This document shows positions 1 through 7,866 of a stretch of DNA of 41,255 nucleotides, piece by piece; the first letter of the stretch is position 1, and every line of letters begins with the position of its first letter. The stretch lies in contig CAKOTF010000011.1 of the NCBI GenBank assembly GCA_934120045.1, forward strand, positions 1 through 41,255, in the 5' to 3' direction. Below the pieces are notes generated by a model that ran no database searches, had not been told where the DNA came from, and was given only the letters and a program-made list of their open reading frames with translations. Source of the DNA: an uncultured Clostridia bacterium. GTDB lineage: Bacteria > Bacillota > Clostridia > TANB77 > CAG-508. The position numbers and the translations under genes were made by a program.

Positions 1-20
1 TCTTCTGAATATTTTGACAT
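1..20 (-). CDS. 5' end of an unidentified leftward gene (partial)
   Basis: On the minus strand an ATG at 20-18 follows a strong ribosome binding site (AAGGAGGG, plus-strand 31-38) with good spacing. The visible codons read M-S-K-Y-S-E before the window ends. Nothing can be said about function. It is divergent from the gene to its right. The call rests only on the start codon and ribosome binding site. Confidence 0.5.
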
Positions 21-26
21 ATAAAA

Positions 27-71
27 TGAACCCTCCTTATTAAACTTTTTTTGTCTAATAATTTGGGTTCA
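27..71 (-). promoter_or_regulatory. Inverted repeat overlapping the ribosome binding site of the leftward gene
   Basis: TGAACCC (27-33) and GGGTTCA (65-71) are perfect 7-bp inverted arms. In the minus-strand transcript the downstream arm includes the end of the AAGGAGGG ribosome binding site. Pairing across the 31-nt loop could mask the start of the leftward gene. It may equally be a protein-binding dyad or chance. Confidence 0.25.
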
Positions 72-78
72 CTTCAAA

Positions 79-393
79 TATAGATTTAGAGCATATGGAG
101 AAAATGGAATGGAAGAACATGATGATGACGATGACTTGATGGCAAACTTAAGTGAAATAGAGAAAGAAATTGCAGCAAGAAAAGAAAAGGAGAAATCTAA
201 AGAAAATAATTCAAATAAATTTGCAAATATGACTCTTGAACAATTAGAAGAAGAAAAAGAAAGATTAATGGAAGAGTATAGATTTAGAGCATATGGTGAA
301 AATGGAATGGAAGAACATGATGATGACGACGACTTGATGGCAAATTTAAGTGAAATAGAGAAAGAAATTGCAGCAAGAAAAGAAAAGGAGAAA
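79..393 (+). repeat. 117-bp direct repeat, two copies 198 bp apart
   Basis: Copies at 79-195 and 277-393 differ at only three bases that I count (positions 99, 134 and 149 in copy 1). Both encode the same 39 residues, starting YRFRAYGENG and including a run of five Asp. The 198-bp period equals 66 codons, so the repeat keeps frame. Copy 1 abuts unrelated DNA at 78/79, which looks like a recombination junction. Confidence 0.9.
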
Positions 394-2184
394 AATCCAG
401 GAGTATCAACAGTTGAACCAAATAAACCAGAACCAAGTAAAGGACCAGATGAGCCAGAAAAACCAGAGCCAGGTATTGAACCAGTAAAAAAAGAAAAGTC
501 AAAACTAGAATTTGAAGAAATATTAGCAAAAATTGATGCTGCACAAAATGCATTATCAGATGCAGATGTTAGAAGAATTCAAAATGCAAGTAGTCCATTA
601 TTACCAGTAGTTGTAAAGGATAAAAACGATTGGTTACATAATACTTTAAGAATTGCAGCAAATATTTGCACATTTCCAGGTCGACTTATTGGAAAAGGAA
701 TATCAAAATTATTAACAAATAAAAACAAAAAAGAAAAATTGCAAAATATAATAAAAAATGTTGATGAATTGTCAGAAGAAGAATTTGAAACTTTAAAAAA
801 TGGATTAGCTTCATATAAAGGAATAGAAGGAAAGGTATCTGCTTCAGTTAGAAATGCAGTAATACAAAGAGAAAAAAGAGAAGTTGGAGAAAAAGTATCA
901 AAATTAAATCAGCAAACAGCAATCTTAAATGAAACAATTTCTAAAAATATGGAGAGCATAAAAGCAATTGATAAAAAATTAGAAAATAAACTTTTATCAC
1001 AAGATAGAAAAGATGAATTACTAGCTCAAAGAGAAGAATTATTAGCAGAAACAACAGCTAATATTGCAAGTGTAAAACTAAATAGAGATGAAGCATCAAA
1101 AATGCAAGGTGGACTTGGATTACATGGCTTAGAAGAAGAAGATAGAGCTGCAAGAGAAGGATCAAATATAAGAGGAAGAAAACTAGGAAAGAGATATTCA
1201 GATGATGTTGAATTGCAAGATAAAGAAGCTGAAATAGTAAAAAAAGAACGTTTAGCAAGAGAAAACGGAGATAAATATGCAGAAGTAGAAGCTTATTTGG
1301 AACATGAAGGTTTATTAACAGATAATACATCAACCAAAAATATTTTAGGAATTGAAGTTTCAAGAAGTCAAAGAGTTCATTCAGCTGGTGTTGTACATAA
1401 GGAATATGAAAATGATGACTTGCTAAAAAATCTTATGACTGTAGGATTTACAGCAGCACAAATTCAAAGTATTATGCATCAAATATCAATTCAAAAACAA
1501 GTAAATGCACATAATCAACAAATAGATAGTATAAATCAAGCAAATCAAGCTAATGCTACAGCACAAAATCAACAAATAAATGAAATAAAAACAACAGCAA
1601 CAACAACAAAAGGAACAGTTGTAAATGCTCAAAATCAAGAAGGAGTGCTAGAAAATATTACTTCAAGTACATCAAATCATGAAGCTATTGGGATTTCTAA
1701 TAACTTTACTAATAACTGGGGAAAAACTACAGCAGATATTGAACATCATGCAAGAGAAGCTGTTGGAACAACATTACCAGTTAATGAAGCTGTAAATAAT
1801 CTTAATAATGCAATCAAGGGTGAATCTTCACACTTTAATAGAACTGCACTTTCAAATTCATTAGAACAATTTATTCAGAATGGTGGTTCACAGGTTATAT
1901 CAAATGGATATAATTCTGTATATAATTTCATAAATCAAGTACAAAGATTAGGTAAAATTGCATATGATCAAGTTGGACATATAAAAATAAGTACAGATGT
2001 AATGCCATTTATTACAGCAACAATAGGCAAATTTATGAGTTCAAGTAAAATGAATAATCAATTAGAAAATAAGAAGAAAGAACAAAAAGAGTCTGCCAAA
2101 CAAGAAAGTGAAGTTAGTAAAGAACAAGAAAATGAAAATTTTGAATTAAAATTAGATAATTCAGAAGCAGAAAGAGATGATTAG
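109..2184 (+). CDS. Hypothetical Glu/Lys/Asn-rich coiled-coil protein, probably 5'-truncated
   Basis: This 691-residue protein is not recognised. It opens with an Asp-rich repeated segment (39 identical residues at about 1-29 and 57-95, counting from the ATG used here), then a Pro/Glu/Lys linker (~96-130). Long charged predicted coiled coils follow (~200-360). A Gln/Asn/Thr-rich stretch (~460-510) precedes a less charged domain (~540-650) and a Glu/Lys-rich tail. I see no signal peptide or clear membrane span; a mildly hydrophobic helix lies near 180-205. The ATG at 109 has no convincing ribosome binding site. The frame is open back to 25 without a start codon, and the repeat unit runs upstream of the ATG to 79. 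The real N-terminus may therefore have been lost or replaced. A small gene follows after 19 bases and shares its terminator. Function unknown. Confidence 0.7.
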   Translation: MEEHDDDDDLMANLSEIEKEIAARKEKEKSKENNSNKFANMTLEQLEEEKERLMEEYRFRAYGENGMEEHDDDDDLMANLSEIEKEIAARKEKEKNPGVSTVEPNKPEPSKGPDEPEKPEPGIEPVKKEKSKLEFEEILAKIDAAQNALSDADVRRIQNASSPLLPVVVKDKNDWLHNTLRIAANICTFPGRLIGKGISKLLTNKNKKEKLQNIIKNVDELSEEEFETLKNGLASYKGIEGKVSASVRNAVIQREKREVGEKVSKLNQQTAILNETISKNMESIKAIDKKLENKLLSQDRKDELLAQREELLAETTANIASVKLNRDEASKMQGGLGLHGLEEEDRAAREGSNIRGRKLGKRYSDDVELQDKEAEIVKKERLARENGDKYAEVEAYLEHEGLLTDNTSTKNILGIEVSRSQRVHSAGVVHKEYENDDLLKNLMTVGFTAAQIQSIMHQISIQKQVNAHNQQIDSINQANQANATAQNQQINEIKTTATTTKGTVVNAQNQEGVLENITSSTSNHEAIGISNNFTNNWGKTTADIEHHAREAVGTTLPVNEAVNNLNNAIKGESSHFNRTALSNSLEQFIQNGGSQVISNGYNSVYNFINQVQRLGKIAYDQVGHIKISTDVMPFITATIGKFMSSSKMNNQLENKKKEQKESAKQESEVSKEQENENFELKLDNSEAERDD

Positions 2185-2203
2185 AATATAATGGAGGAAA
2201 AAA

Positions 2204-2497
2204 ATGGTAGAAGTATATAAGTTTAATTTTAATAATATGGAATACATAATATTAGATAAATTTGAGTATAATGGTAGAGAATATATGTATATTGTTGAAG
2301 ATTTTAACAATAAAGCTAAAGATGGAGAAAATCTAAAAATTGCTGCTGATTTTGTTTTTAAATGTTCTGATGGTATGTACGAAAATGTAGTAGATGATAA
2401 TCTTTATAATGAATTAATTAATGAAGTTAATAAAAGAAATTTAGAGAATAAAAATAAAATACAAGAAAATTATGAAAATCAGCTAAAAAAGAAATAG
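2204..2497 (+). CDS. Small acidic hypothetical protein, DUF1292-like
   Basis: A 97-residue protein with a good ribosome binding site (TGGAGG, just upstream of the ATG). The N-terminal half reads like a short beta sheet, with a 'YIILDKFEYNGREYMYIVE' pattern typical of the DUF1292 (YrzB-like) fold. The C-terminus is a charged Lys/Glu/Asn helix. It starts 19 bases after the preceding long gene and ends just before a terminator, so the two are probably co-transcribed. The family assignment is by pattern only and no function is known. Confidence 0.65.
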   Translation: MVEVYKFNFNNMEYIILDKFEYNGREYMYIVEDFNNKAKDGENLKIAADFVFKCSDGMYENVVDDNLYNELINEVNKRNLENKNKIQENYENQLKKK

Positions 2498-2504
2498 AAA
2501 ATTA

Positions 2505-2552
2505 AAATTCTTCAGATTAAACAATTTTGGTTTAGTCTGAAGAATTTTTTTT
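2505..2552 (+). terminator. Rho-independent terminator
   Basis: Long stem formed by AAATTCTTCAGATTAAAC (2505-2522) and GTTTAGTCTGAAGAATTT (2530-2547), with a 7-nt loop and a run of T. It closes the two-gene unit 109-2497. Confidence 0.9.
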
Positions 2553-2586
2553 ATAACCATTATAGAATATTAATTGCAAAATGAAA

Positions 2587-3789
2587 TTAAAATCCAATAA
2601 TTTCATTGTAACAACTAATTGCAAAGTTATCAGTCATACCAGAAATATAATAAATAATGGCTTTATAAAAATCTTTAGAATTAGACATATTAAAAACAAT
2701 CTTGTTTTTTAAATTTGAATTAAATCTGTCAGTCAAATTCCAATATTTTTTTATCCAATCAATAAAGCTAGAAATAAGAACAGGGTAAAAGATTTTAAGA
2801 GAATTTAATTTTTCTAAAGTATGTTCATTATCATAACATTCAGCTAAAACATTAAAAATTTGAGTAATAATAAGTTTGAAATAATCAAACGGATATTGTA
2901 AATGTTTATTAAAATAAATGTGTTCATAATTAAATTTTTTGATATCATTTAATAATGTTAAATTTTCATCAGAAAAACGAATACCTTTCTCAGGAGAAGA
3001 ATTTGAACATATATCATAAATTAGAGTATTAATAATATTAGAATTATTAATCTTTTGAGATTTATCATATTTCAATAAACTATAAAGTTCGTCTAAGTGA
3101 TTATCAATAATATGTAAGTATATGGCATCTTCAATATCACGAATTATATATGAAATTTTATCAGAAACTTTTACGACGCAACCTTCCCAAGTATATGGAT
3201 TATATTGATTAGGATATGTATAATCATTTAAATTAATATAATCATTTCTAGGTTTTATACAGTTTTCATCAATTTCACCACAATGCGAAATAATACCATC
3301 TCTGACAGCATAAGTTAAATTCATATTTTCAAAATTGGAATCACAATTTTCTAATAGTTCAATATTATCAACTATATTAACTCCATTTTTTTCATGCCAA
3401 AAAGAATCTTCAATATATTTTTTTGATATTTCAGATAAAATTCTTTCACCTTGATGTCCAAATGGGGCATGTCCCAAATCATGTCCAATAGCAATTGCCT
3501 TTGTTAATTCAGTATTTAATCCTAGTGAATTTGCAATAGTATAACTAATAGAATCCACATGGCTAACATGTTCCATTCTTGTACATATATGATCACTTGT
3601 TGGAGAGAAGAATACTTGTGTTTTGTGTTTCATTCTTTTATAAGCGTTTGAGTGTAAAATTCTATTGTAATCTCGTTCAAAATCGCTTCTTAAGTCATTT
3701 TTTCTTTTATAAATGGTATTTTCTCTATGTATTAAATTATTCCATTTGGGATTATTTATATCTGCTTTTTCATTTATAAATTTTTTCAT
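2587..3789 (-). CDS. HD-domain deoxyguanosinetriphosphate triphosphohydrolase-like protein (dGTPase)
   Basis: This 400-residue protein matches the dGTPase-like HD hydrolases that cleave dNTPs to deoxynucleoside plus triphosphate and so adjust dNTP pools. The N-terminal signature around residues 36-60 (FERD..RILHSNAYKRMKHKTQVF) is diagnostic. The metal ligands are visible: H74 in RMEHVSHV and the HD pair H103-D104 in GHDLGHAPFGHQGE. The C-terminal helical part is poorly conserved, as usual for the family. Length is in the normal range for the shorter Gram-positive members. The ATG at 3789 has GAAAGGA upstream. It stands alone on the minus strand, tail to tail with the upstream unit's terminator. 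Preference for dGTP over other dNTPs cannot be read from the sequence. Confidence 0.88.
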   Translation of the reverse strand: MKKFINEKADINNPKWNNLIHRENTIYKRKNDLRSDFERDYNRILHSNAYKRMKHKTQVFFSPTSDHICTRMEHVSHVDSISYTIANSLGLNTELTKAIAIGHDLGHAPFGHQGERILSEISKKYIEDSFWHEKNGVNIVDNIELLENCDSNFENMNLTYAVRDGIISHCGEIDENCIKPRNDYINLNDYTYPNQYNPYTWEGCVVKVSDKISYIIRDIEDAIYLHIIDNHLDELYSLLKYDKSQKINNSNIINTLIYDICSNSSPEKGIRFSDENLTLLNDIKKFNYEHIYFNKHLQYPFDYFKLIITQIFNVLAECYDNEHTLEKLNSLKIFYPVLISSFIDWIKKYWNLTDRFNSNLKNKIVFNMSNSKDFYKAIIYYISGMTDNFAISCYNEIIGF

Positions 3790-3997
3790 AAAATCAATCC
3801 TTTCAAAATAATATAATGATATTATACAATAAAATTTATAAAAAATCTATATCAAAAGATAATAAGGATAAATCACAAAAAGCCTATTGAAAATACCATA
3901 CCACTGAATATACTATTTTACCAGAAAATATGATATTATAATTGAATTAAAGAGATCAAAACTCTAAACAAAATTATGTAGAAAGGAACAGAAGGGT

Positions 3998-4786
3998 ATG
4001 GATGTAAAACCTATGAAAATCTTGATTATAGAAGATGATATTGATGACTGCAATAAACTTATAAATTGCGTGAAAACTAGAAATGATATTGAAATTGTTG
4101 CTGTGACTGATTCAGATGTTGATGGATTAAGATATGTTAAAGCTCTGAAACCAGAAGGAATAATACTAGACATTGAATTAAATAATAGTAAGTCAGGCAA
4201 CACAGATTCATTAAATTTTATGACAGATTTAAAAGATTTGAAATTGAATTATGAGCCTATAGTAATTGTTACAACACATGTAAATTCGAAAAGAACATAT
4301 GATGTTCTACATAGAAATGGAGTAGACCTAATTTTATATAAGGATAATAAACAATATTCTGAAAATTATATATTTAATCATTTTATTAATTTGAGAAATA
4401 ATGAAATACCAGAAGAAAAAATGTCTGTAGAAGAGACATTAAAAGATGAGAGAAGTAAGATTTCTAGTTGTATTAACAATGAATTAGCCAAAGTTGGTAT
4501 AACTTCAAAATTGAAAGGCAAGACTTATATTCATGATGCAATTATGTATTTAATCGAAAATGAAAATGATGGTTCAAATATTATTACATATTTATCTAAT
4601 TTGCACAAGAAGTCTTCAACAACAATTACTAATGGAATACAAAATGCAATTTTTCATGCTTGGAGAGTTACTCCAATTGAAGATTTGACTAGATATTATA
4701 CTGCAAGAGTAAACTATGAAACTGGTGTACCAACACCAATGGAATTTATATATTATTATAAGGATAAAATTAAAGAAATTATATAA
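3998..4786 (+). CDS. Spo0A-like response regulator (paralogue of the Spo0A at 18424)
   Basis: 262 residues in two domains. The receiver domain (~6-125) keeps the acidic pocket (E12, D13, D14), a probable phospho-acceptor D58 in GIILDIE, the Thr of VIVTTHV and a Lys in LILYKD. The C-terminal half (~150-262) is a Spo0A-type DNA-binding domain; KLKGKTYIHDAIMYL and ITNGIQNAIFHAW match its helix-turn-helix region. Compared with the second copy, the recognition segment differs (TTITNGIQNAIFHAW here, TTPSRVERAIRHAIEVAW there), so it probably binds other sites. The start at 3998 follows GAAAGGA and GAAGGG. It is monocistronic, closed by the terminator at 4792. An AgrC-like kinase lies about 530 bp downstream on the same strand. 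It could be a diverged Spo0A antagonist, a sporulation timing factor, or a regulator of an unrelated regulon. Confidence 0.87.
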   Translation: MDVKPMKILIIEDDIDDCNKLINCVKTRNDIEIVAVTDSDVDGLRYVKALKPEGIILDIELNNSKSGNTDSLNFMTDLKDLKLNYEPIVIVTTHVNSKRTYDVLHRNGVDLILYKDNKQYSENYIFNHFINLRNNEIPEEKMSVEETLKDERSKISSCINNELAKVGITSKLKGKTYIHDAIMYLIENENDGSNIITYLSNLHKKSSTTITNGIQNAIFHAWRVTPIEDLTRYYTARVNYETGVPTPMEFIYYYKDKIKEII

Positions 4787-4791
4787 AAAAG

Positions 4792-4829
4792 AAAAAGAAA
4801 CTGATTGATGAAAAATCAGTTTCTTTTTT
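4792..4829 (+). terminator. Rho-independent terminator after the Spo0A-like gene
   Basis: AAAAAGAAACTGATT (4792-4806) pairs perfectly with AATCAGTTTCTTTTT (4814-4828), followed by T/A-rich sequence. Confidence 0.9.
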
Positions 4830-5020
4830 ATATATTTAGAAAAAAATATAGTACAGAATAGTATTTTTTTGATATTTTTGAACATAAGTTAAATGAATAC
4901 TTCTATAAAAATAGTAATTACAAAATATGTCAAAAATGTAATTATTTAAAATATAATTAGAAAAATATACAAAAAAAGTAAAAAATAACTAAATTAGACT
5001 AAATAACTCTATCACTGAAA

Positions 5021-5056
5021 ACCGCTCTACATCTGCATTAGAGTGGTATTTTTATT
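5021..5056 (+). terminator. Hairpin with T-tract upstream of the micro-ORF (attenuator or terminator)
   Basis: ACCGCTCTA (5021-5029) pairs with TAGAGTGGT (5039-5047), with one G-U, followed by ATTTTTATT. It ends no visible gene and lies 60 bases before the micro-ORF at 5109. It could be an attenuator in that unit's leader. On the opposite strand the same hairpin is followed by TTTT, so it could also end an antisense RNA. A possible -10 (TATAAT, 4952-4957) lies upstream, but with a poor -35. Confidence 0.5.
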
Positions 5057-5108
5057 ATAACAAAAACATGATGGATCGAGCACAAAAGATAAAAAGGTGG
5101 TGGAGAAT

Positions 5109-5159
5109 ATGCAAGACTTCATAGAAGGGTTAATACTTTGGATTAAACATTGGCTTTAA
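5109..5159 (+). CDS. Candidate 16-residue micro-peptide
   Basis: The reading frame encodes MQDFIEGLILWIKHWL and ends in TAA. A purine-rich ribosome binding site (AAGGTGGTGGAG, 5095-5106) is correctly spaced. It is the only start in the ~530-bp gap with such a site. A terminator hairpin follows at 5177 and another hairpin precedes it at 5021, so it sits in its own small transcription unit. The peptide is hydrophobic with acidic residues near one end and Lys-His near the other, consistent with a short amphipathic membrane helix. Such peptides can be phenol-soluble-modulin-like, type I toxins or signals. An AgrC-like kinase starts 158 bp downstream. No homologue is recognised; translation is inferred only. 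Confidence 0.45.
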   Translation: MQDFIEGLILWIKHWL

Positions 5160-5176
5160 TAATATAAAGTAATTAT

Positions 5177-5208
5177 AAAAAGCACACTATATTTTATAGT
5201 GTGTTTTT
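5177..5208 (+). terminator. Rho-independent terminator after the micro-ORF
   Basis: AAAAAGCACACTATA (5177-5191) pairs with TATAGTGTGTTTTT (5195-5208) with one G-U pair, and the T-tract is part of the arm. It separates the micro-ORF unit from the kinase gene, which has its own promoter. Confidence 0.88.
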
Positions 5209-5271
5209 ATATATGTATACATTGATTAATTTATGATTCAAAAATAATTAATTCAAAAAGCAAATAAGTTG

Positions 5272-5300
5272 TTGAATATTTTTTTTTATTTATATATAAT
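5272..5300 (+). promoter_or_regulatory. SigmaA-type promoter of the AgrC-like kinase gene
   Basis: TTGAAT (5272-5277), 17-bp spacer, TATAAT (5295-5300). It implies a very short leader before the GGGG ribosome binding site and the ATG at 5318. Confidence 0.65.
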
Positions 5301-5317
5301 TATATAGGGGAAAATAA

Positions 5318-6766
5318 ATGAATAATTTTTTGTTTGTAAATGAGTTAAAGGATATAGAATTTATTAATTATATGCTAAAATCAATCTTTTTTAATTTATA
5401 TATTTTTTTCATAGCATATAAAATTAGTAATATAAAAATGAAAAATATAATGATTGCTATATTAGAGATTTGTATAGCTTCAATTATTACTACTAAGCTA
5501 AAGTTTGTTTCAACATTTATTGTTAGTTCGATGTTTTCGATAATTGCAATGATAGTTTTATTTAGAATAAGAACTAAGAAAAATCTAAGTTATTCAATAT
5601 TACTTATTGTTATTTCAACAAGTCTTAATTATATAATTTTTATAGTATCAGTTATATTGAATTATTTTCCGAGTTTTTTATTTAATATACAAAATAATTA
5701 TATAGGGTTGGTAGGAATTTTAATAATTTATTCAATTCTTATACAACTTATTATAAAAATAAAAAAATTTAAGTATGGAATTCAATTCGTTCAGAAAACT
5801 ACACAAAATGATTCTATAAATATTATGATATTAAACATTAGTATTATTGTAATTTTTGCAATTATAATATTTGAAAATGCTAATATGAGGACATCAGAAA
5901 ATTTATTTATAGGTTTAATTATATTTTCAGTAAGTATGTTTATTACCATTCAAAAATCTCTTCAGCTATACTATAAACAAAAAATGTTAATAAAAGATTT
6001 AACAGAAACAAAGGAAGAGTTAGAAAACAAGAAAAAAGAAATTGAAGAACTCGAAGCAGAAAATATAAGAATAAGCAAAAAGAACCATACAATAGTACAC
6101 AAACAAAAATCAATAGAACATAAATTAGAAGAAATGCTAATTAAATCAGAAATAAGTATTGAAGAAGCTGGAGAAGTAAAAGAAAGATTAGAAAAATTAC
6201 ATACTCAGATATACAGTGAGAAAGAGAACACAGAATTAGACAAAACAGGCATAAGTGACATAGATGATATGTTAAATTATATGCAATCAGAATGTACTAA
6301 AAATAAAATTGAATTTACACTAGTAATTAAAGGAAATATTCATTATATGGTGAATAATTTAATTTCAAAAGAAGACTTAGAAACACTAATAGCAGACCAT
6401 ATAAAAGATGCAATAATTGCTATAAATCATACAGATAATATAAACAGAAGTATATTAGTAAAACTCGGAAACATTGATGGAATATATAGTTTATATATTT
6501 ATGATTCTGGAGTAGAATTTAAGAAAGAAGTGTTAGAAAATCTAGGAATAAAACCATTTACTACATATGAAAATGAAGGTGGAACAGGCATGGGATTCAT
6601 GAATACTTTTGATACTCTAAGAAAATGTAAAGCAAGCCTAATTATTGAAGAATTTAATGAGCCTAAACCAGATAATTATACTAAACTAATTGCAATAAAA
6701 TTTGATAATAATAACAAATTCGAAATAAAATCATATAGAAAAATAGAGATAAAAAAGAAAATATAA
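5318..6766 (+). CDS. AgrC-like GHKL sensor histidine kinase
   Basis: 482 residues. About six or seven membrane spans fill residues ~10-215, then a charged coiled coil (~222-290), then a GHKL ATPase domain (~340-465). G1 is visible as DSGVEF and G2 as GGTGMGF. The phosphorylation-helix region may be ISKKNHTIVHKQKSIEH (~250-267), where one His would be the acceptor. The usual N-box Asn (DNAIEA-type) is replaced by Asp in HIKDAIIAI, unusual for an active kinase. The arrangement matches peptide-sensing AgrC/ComD-type kinases. No AgrA, AgrB or AgrD gene is adjacent; the nearest regulator is the Spo0A-like protein upstream on the same strand and the nearest peptide gene is the micro-ORF at 5109. 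It could be a pseudokinase or a phosphatase-biased sensor. Confidence 0.8.
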   Translation: MNNFLFVNELKDIEFINYMLKSIFFNLYIFFIAYKISNIKMKNIMIAILEICIASIITTKLKFVSTFIVSSMFSIIAMIVLFRIRTKKNLSYSILLIVISTSLNYIIFIVSVILNYFPSFLFNIQNNYIGLVGILIIYSILIQLIIKIKKFKYGIQFVQKTTQNDSINIMILNISIIVIFAIIIFENANMRTSENLFIGLIIFSVSMFITIQKSLQLYYKQKMLIKDLTETKEELENKKKEIEELEAENIRISKKNHTIVHKQKSIEHKLEEMLIKSEISIEEAGEVKERLEKLHTQIYSEKENTELDKTGISDIDDMLNYMQSECTKNKIEFTLVIKGNIHYMVNNLISKEDLETLIADHIKDAIIAINHTDNINRSILVKLGNIDGIYSLYIYDSGVEFKKEVLENLGIKPFTTYENEGGTGMGFMNTFDTLRKCKASLIIEEFNEPKPDNYTKLIAIKFDNNNKFEIKSYRKIEIKKKI

Positions 6767-6771
6767 TGAAG

Positions 6772-6817
6772 AAAAAAGCATAAAAATTAGGTAAAATCTA
6801 AAATTTATGCTTTTTTA
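6772..6817. terminator. Bidirectional terminator between convergent genes
   Basis: AAAAAAGCATAAA (6772-6784) pairs with TTTATGCTTTTTT (6804-6816). A-rich and T-rich flanks let it serve the kinase gene on the plus strand and the radical SAM gene on the minus strand. Confidence 0.85.
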
Positions 6818-6832
6818 TTAAATTTTAAGAAT

Positions 6833-7765
6833 TTAAACATAGAATTTTCCTTGCCACAAATCATTATCACGAAGATATTTATCAAGACCATTCATAATCC
6901 ATTTTTTATGAGAATTCCAATCTGGAGCAACAAGCAAATCTTTAGGAGCATCACCTGAAATACGATGAATAACAATATTAGGATTAATATGTGATAAAAT
7001 ATATCCAGCACATTCTAAATAATATTCAAGAGAAATAGGAGTATATGTTCCATTATAATACATATTAGCTAAAACAGTATTTTCAACAACATAAGTACAA
7101 TGAATTTTTAAACCTTGAATATTATGATTATTAATAAAATTAACAGTATTTTTTATATCATCAAAAGATTCATTAGGCAATCCAACCATAATATGTGTAA
7201 CAACATCAATATTATACTTATTAAGTAAATCAACAGCTTTAGAAAATTGTTGTGAAGAATAACCTCTATTAATTAATTTACCAGTTTCATCATTAGAGGT
7301 TTGTAAACCAAGTTCAACCCAAACATAATATTTATCACAATAAGATTTTAAAAGTTTGCAAATATCTTCATTTATACAATCAGGACGAGTTGCGACAGCC
7401 AAAGCAACAATTCTATTATCAATTAAAGCAGAATCATATTTAAGTTTTAAATTAGAAATAGAATCATAAGTATTAGTAAAATTTTGAAAATATGCTATAA
7501 ATTTATTTGCTCTTTCTGCTTTATATGTTGTAAAATAATTTTTTACTTGGTCTGAAATAAAATTTTCAATAGTATGTGAATTAGAGCAAAATTTTATATG
7601 ATCACCAGAACCACGTTCACTACAAAAAATACAGCCACCATTACTAATAGAACCATCTCTATTTGGACAAGAAAATCCACCATCAATACAAATTTTTAAA
7701 GTTCTTTCACCAAATTTATCTTTCAAATATTTATTTAAATGTTTATATCTTTCTAAATTTTCCAT
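6833..7765 (-). CDS. TIGR01212-family radical SAM protein (YtqA-like)
   Basis: 310 residues, the usual family length. The opening RYKHLNKYLKDKFGERTLKI and the cluster region with C33, C45 and C48 (CPN...GGCIFCSERGSGD, a CX11CX2C spacing) are the family signature for a SAM-cleaving [4Fe-4S] centre. Further conserved elements include ELGLQTSND, which resembles the Elp3/YtqA group, and the HCTYVVENT region. YtqA homologues are cytoplasmic and implicated in tRNA modification; the substrate cannot be read here. The ATG at 7765 heads a single-gene minus-strand unit ending at the shared terminator 6772-6817. Confidence 0.88.
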   Translation of the reverse strand: MENLERYKHLNKYLKDKFGERTLKICIDGGFSCPNRDGSISNGGCIFCSERGSGDHIKFCSNSHTIENFISDQVKNYFTTYKAERANKFIAYFQNFTNTYDSISNLKLKYDSALIDNRIVALAVATRPDCINEDICKLLKSYCDKYYVWVELGLQTSNDETGKLINRGYSSQQFSKAVDLLNKYNIDVVTHIMVGLPNESFDDIKNTVNFINNHNIQGLKIHCTYVVENTVLANMYYNGTYTPISLEYYLECAGYILSHINPNIVIHRISGDAPKDLLVAPDWNSHKKWIMNGLDKYLRDNDLWQGKFYV

Positions 7766-7866
7766 AATAAAAATAGTATAACATAAAAGCTTGAAAAAGC
7801 CAAGATTATAATATATAATAACACCATATTTTTTATATTAAGATATAAAAATTTTAGGAGAAATTT

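Noticed and set aside
5068..5124. 18-codon ORF starting at 5068 in another frame, overlapping the micro-ORF
   Set aside because: No ribosome binding site; its 3' part contains the binding site of the better candidate at 5109.
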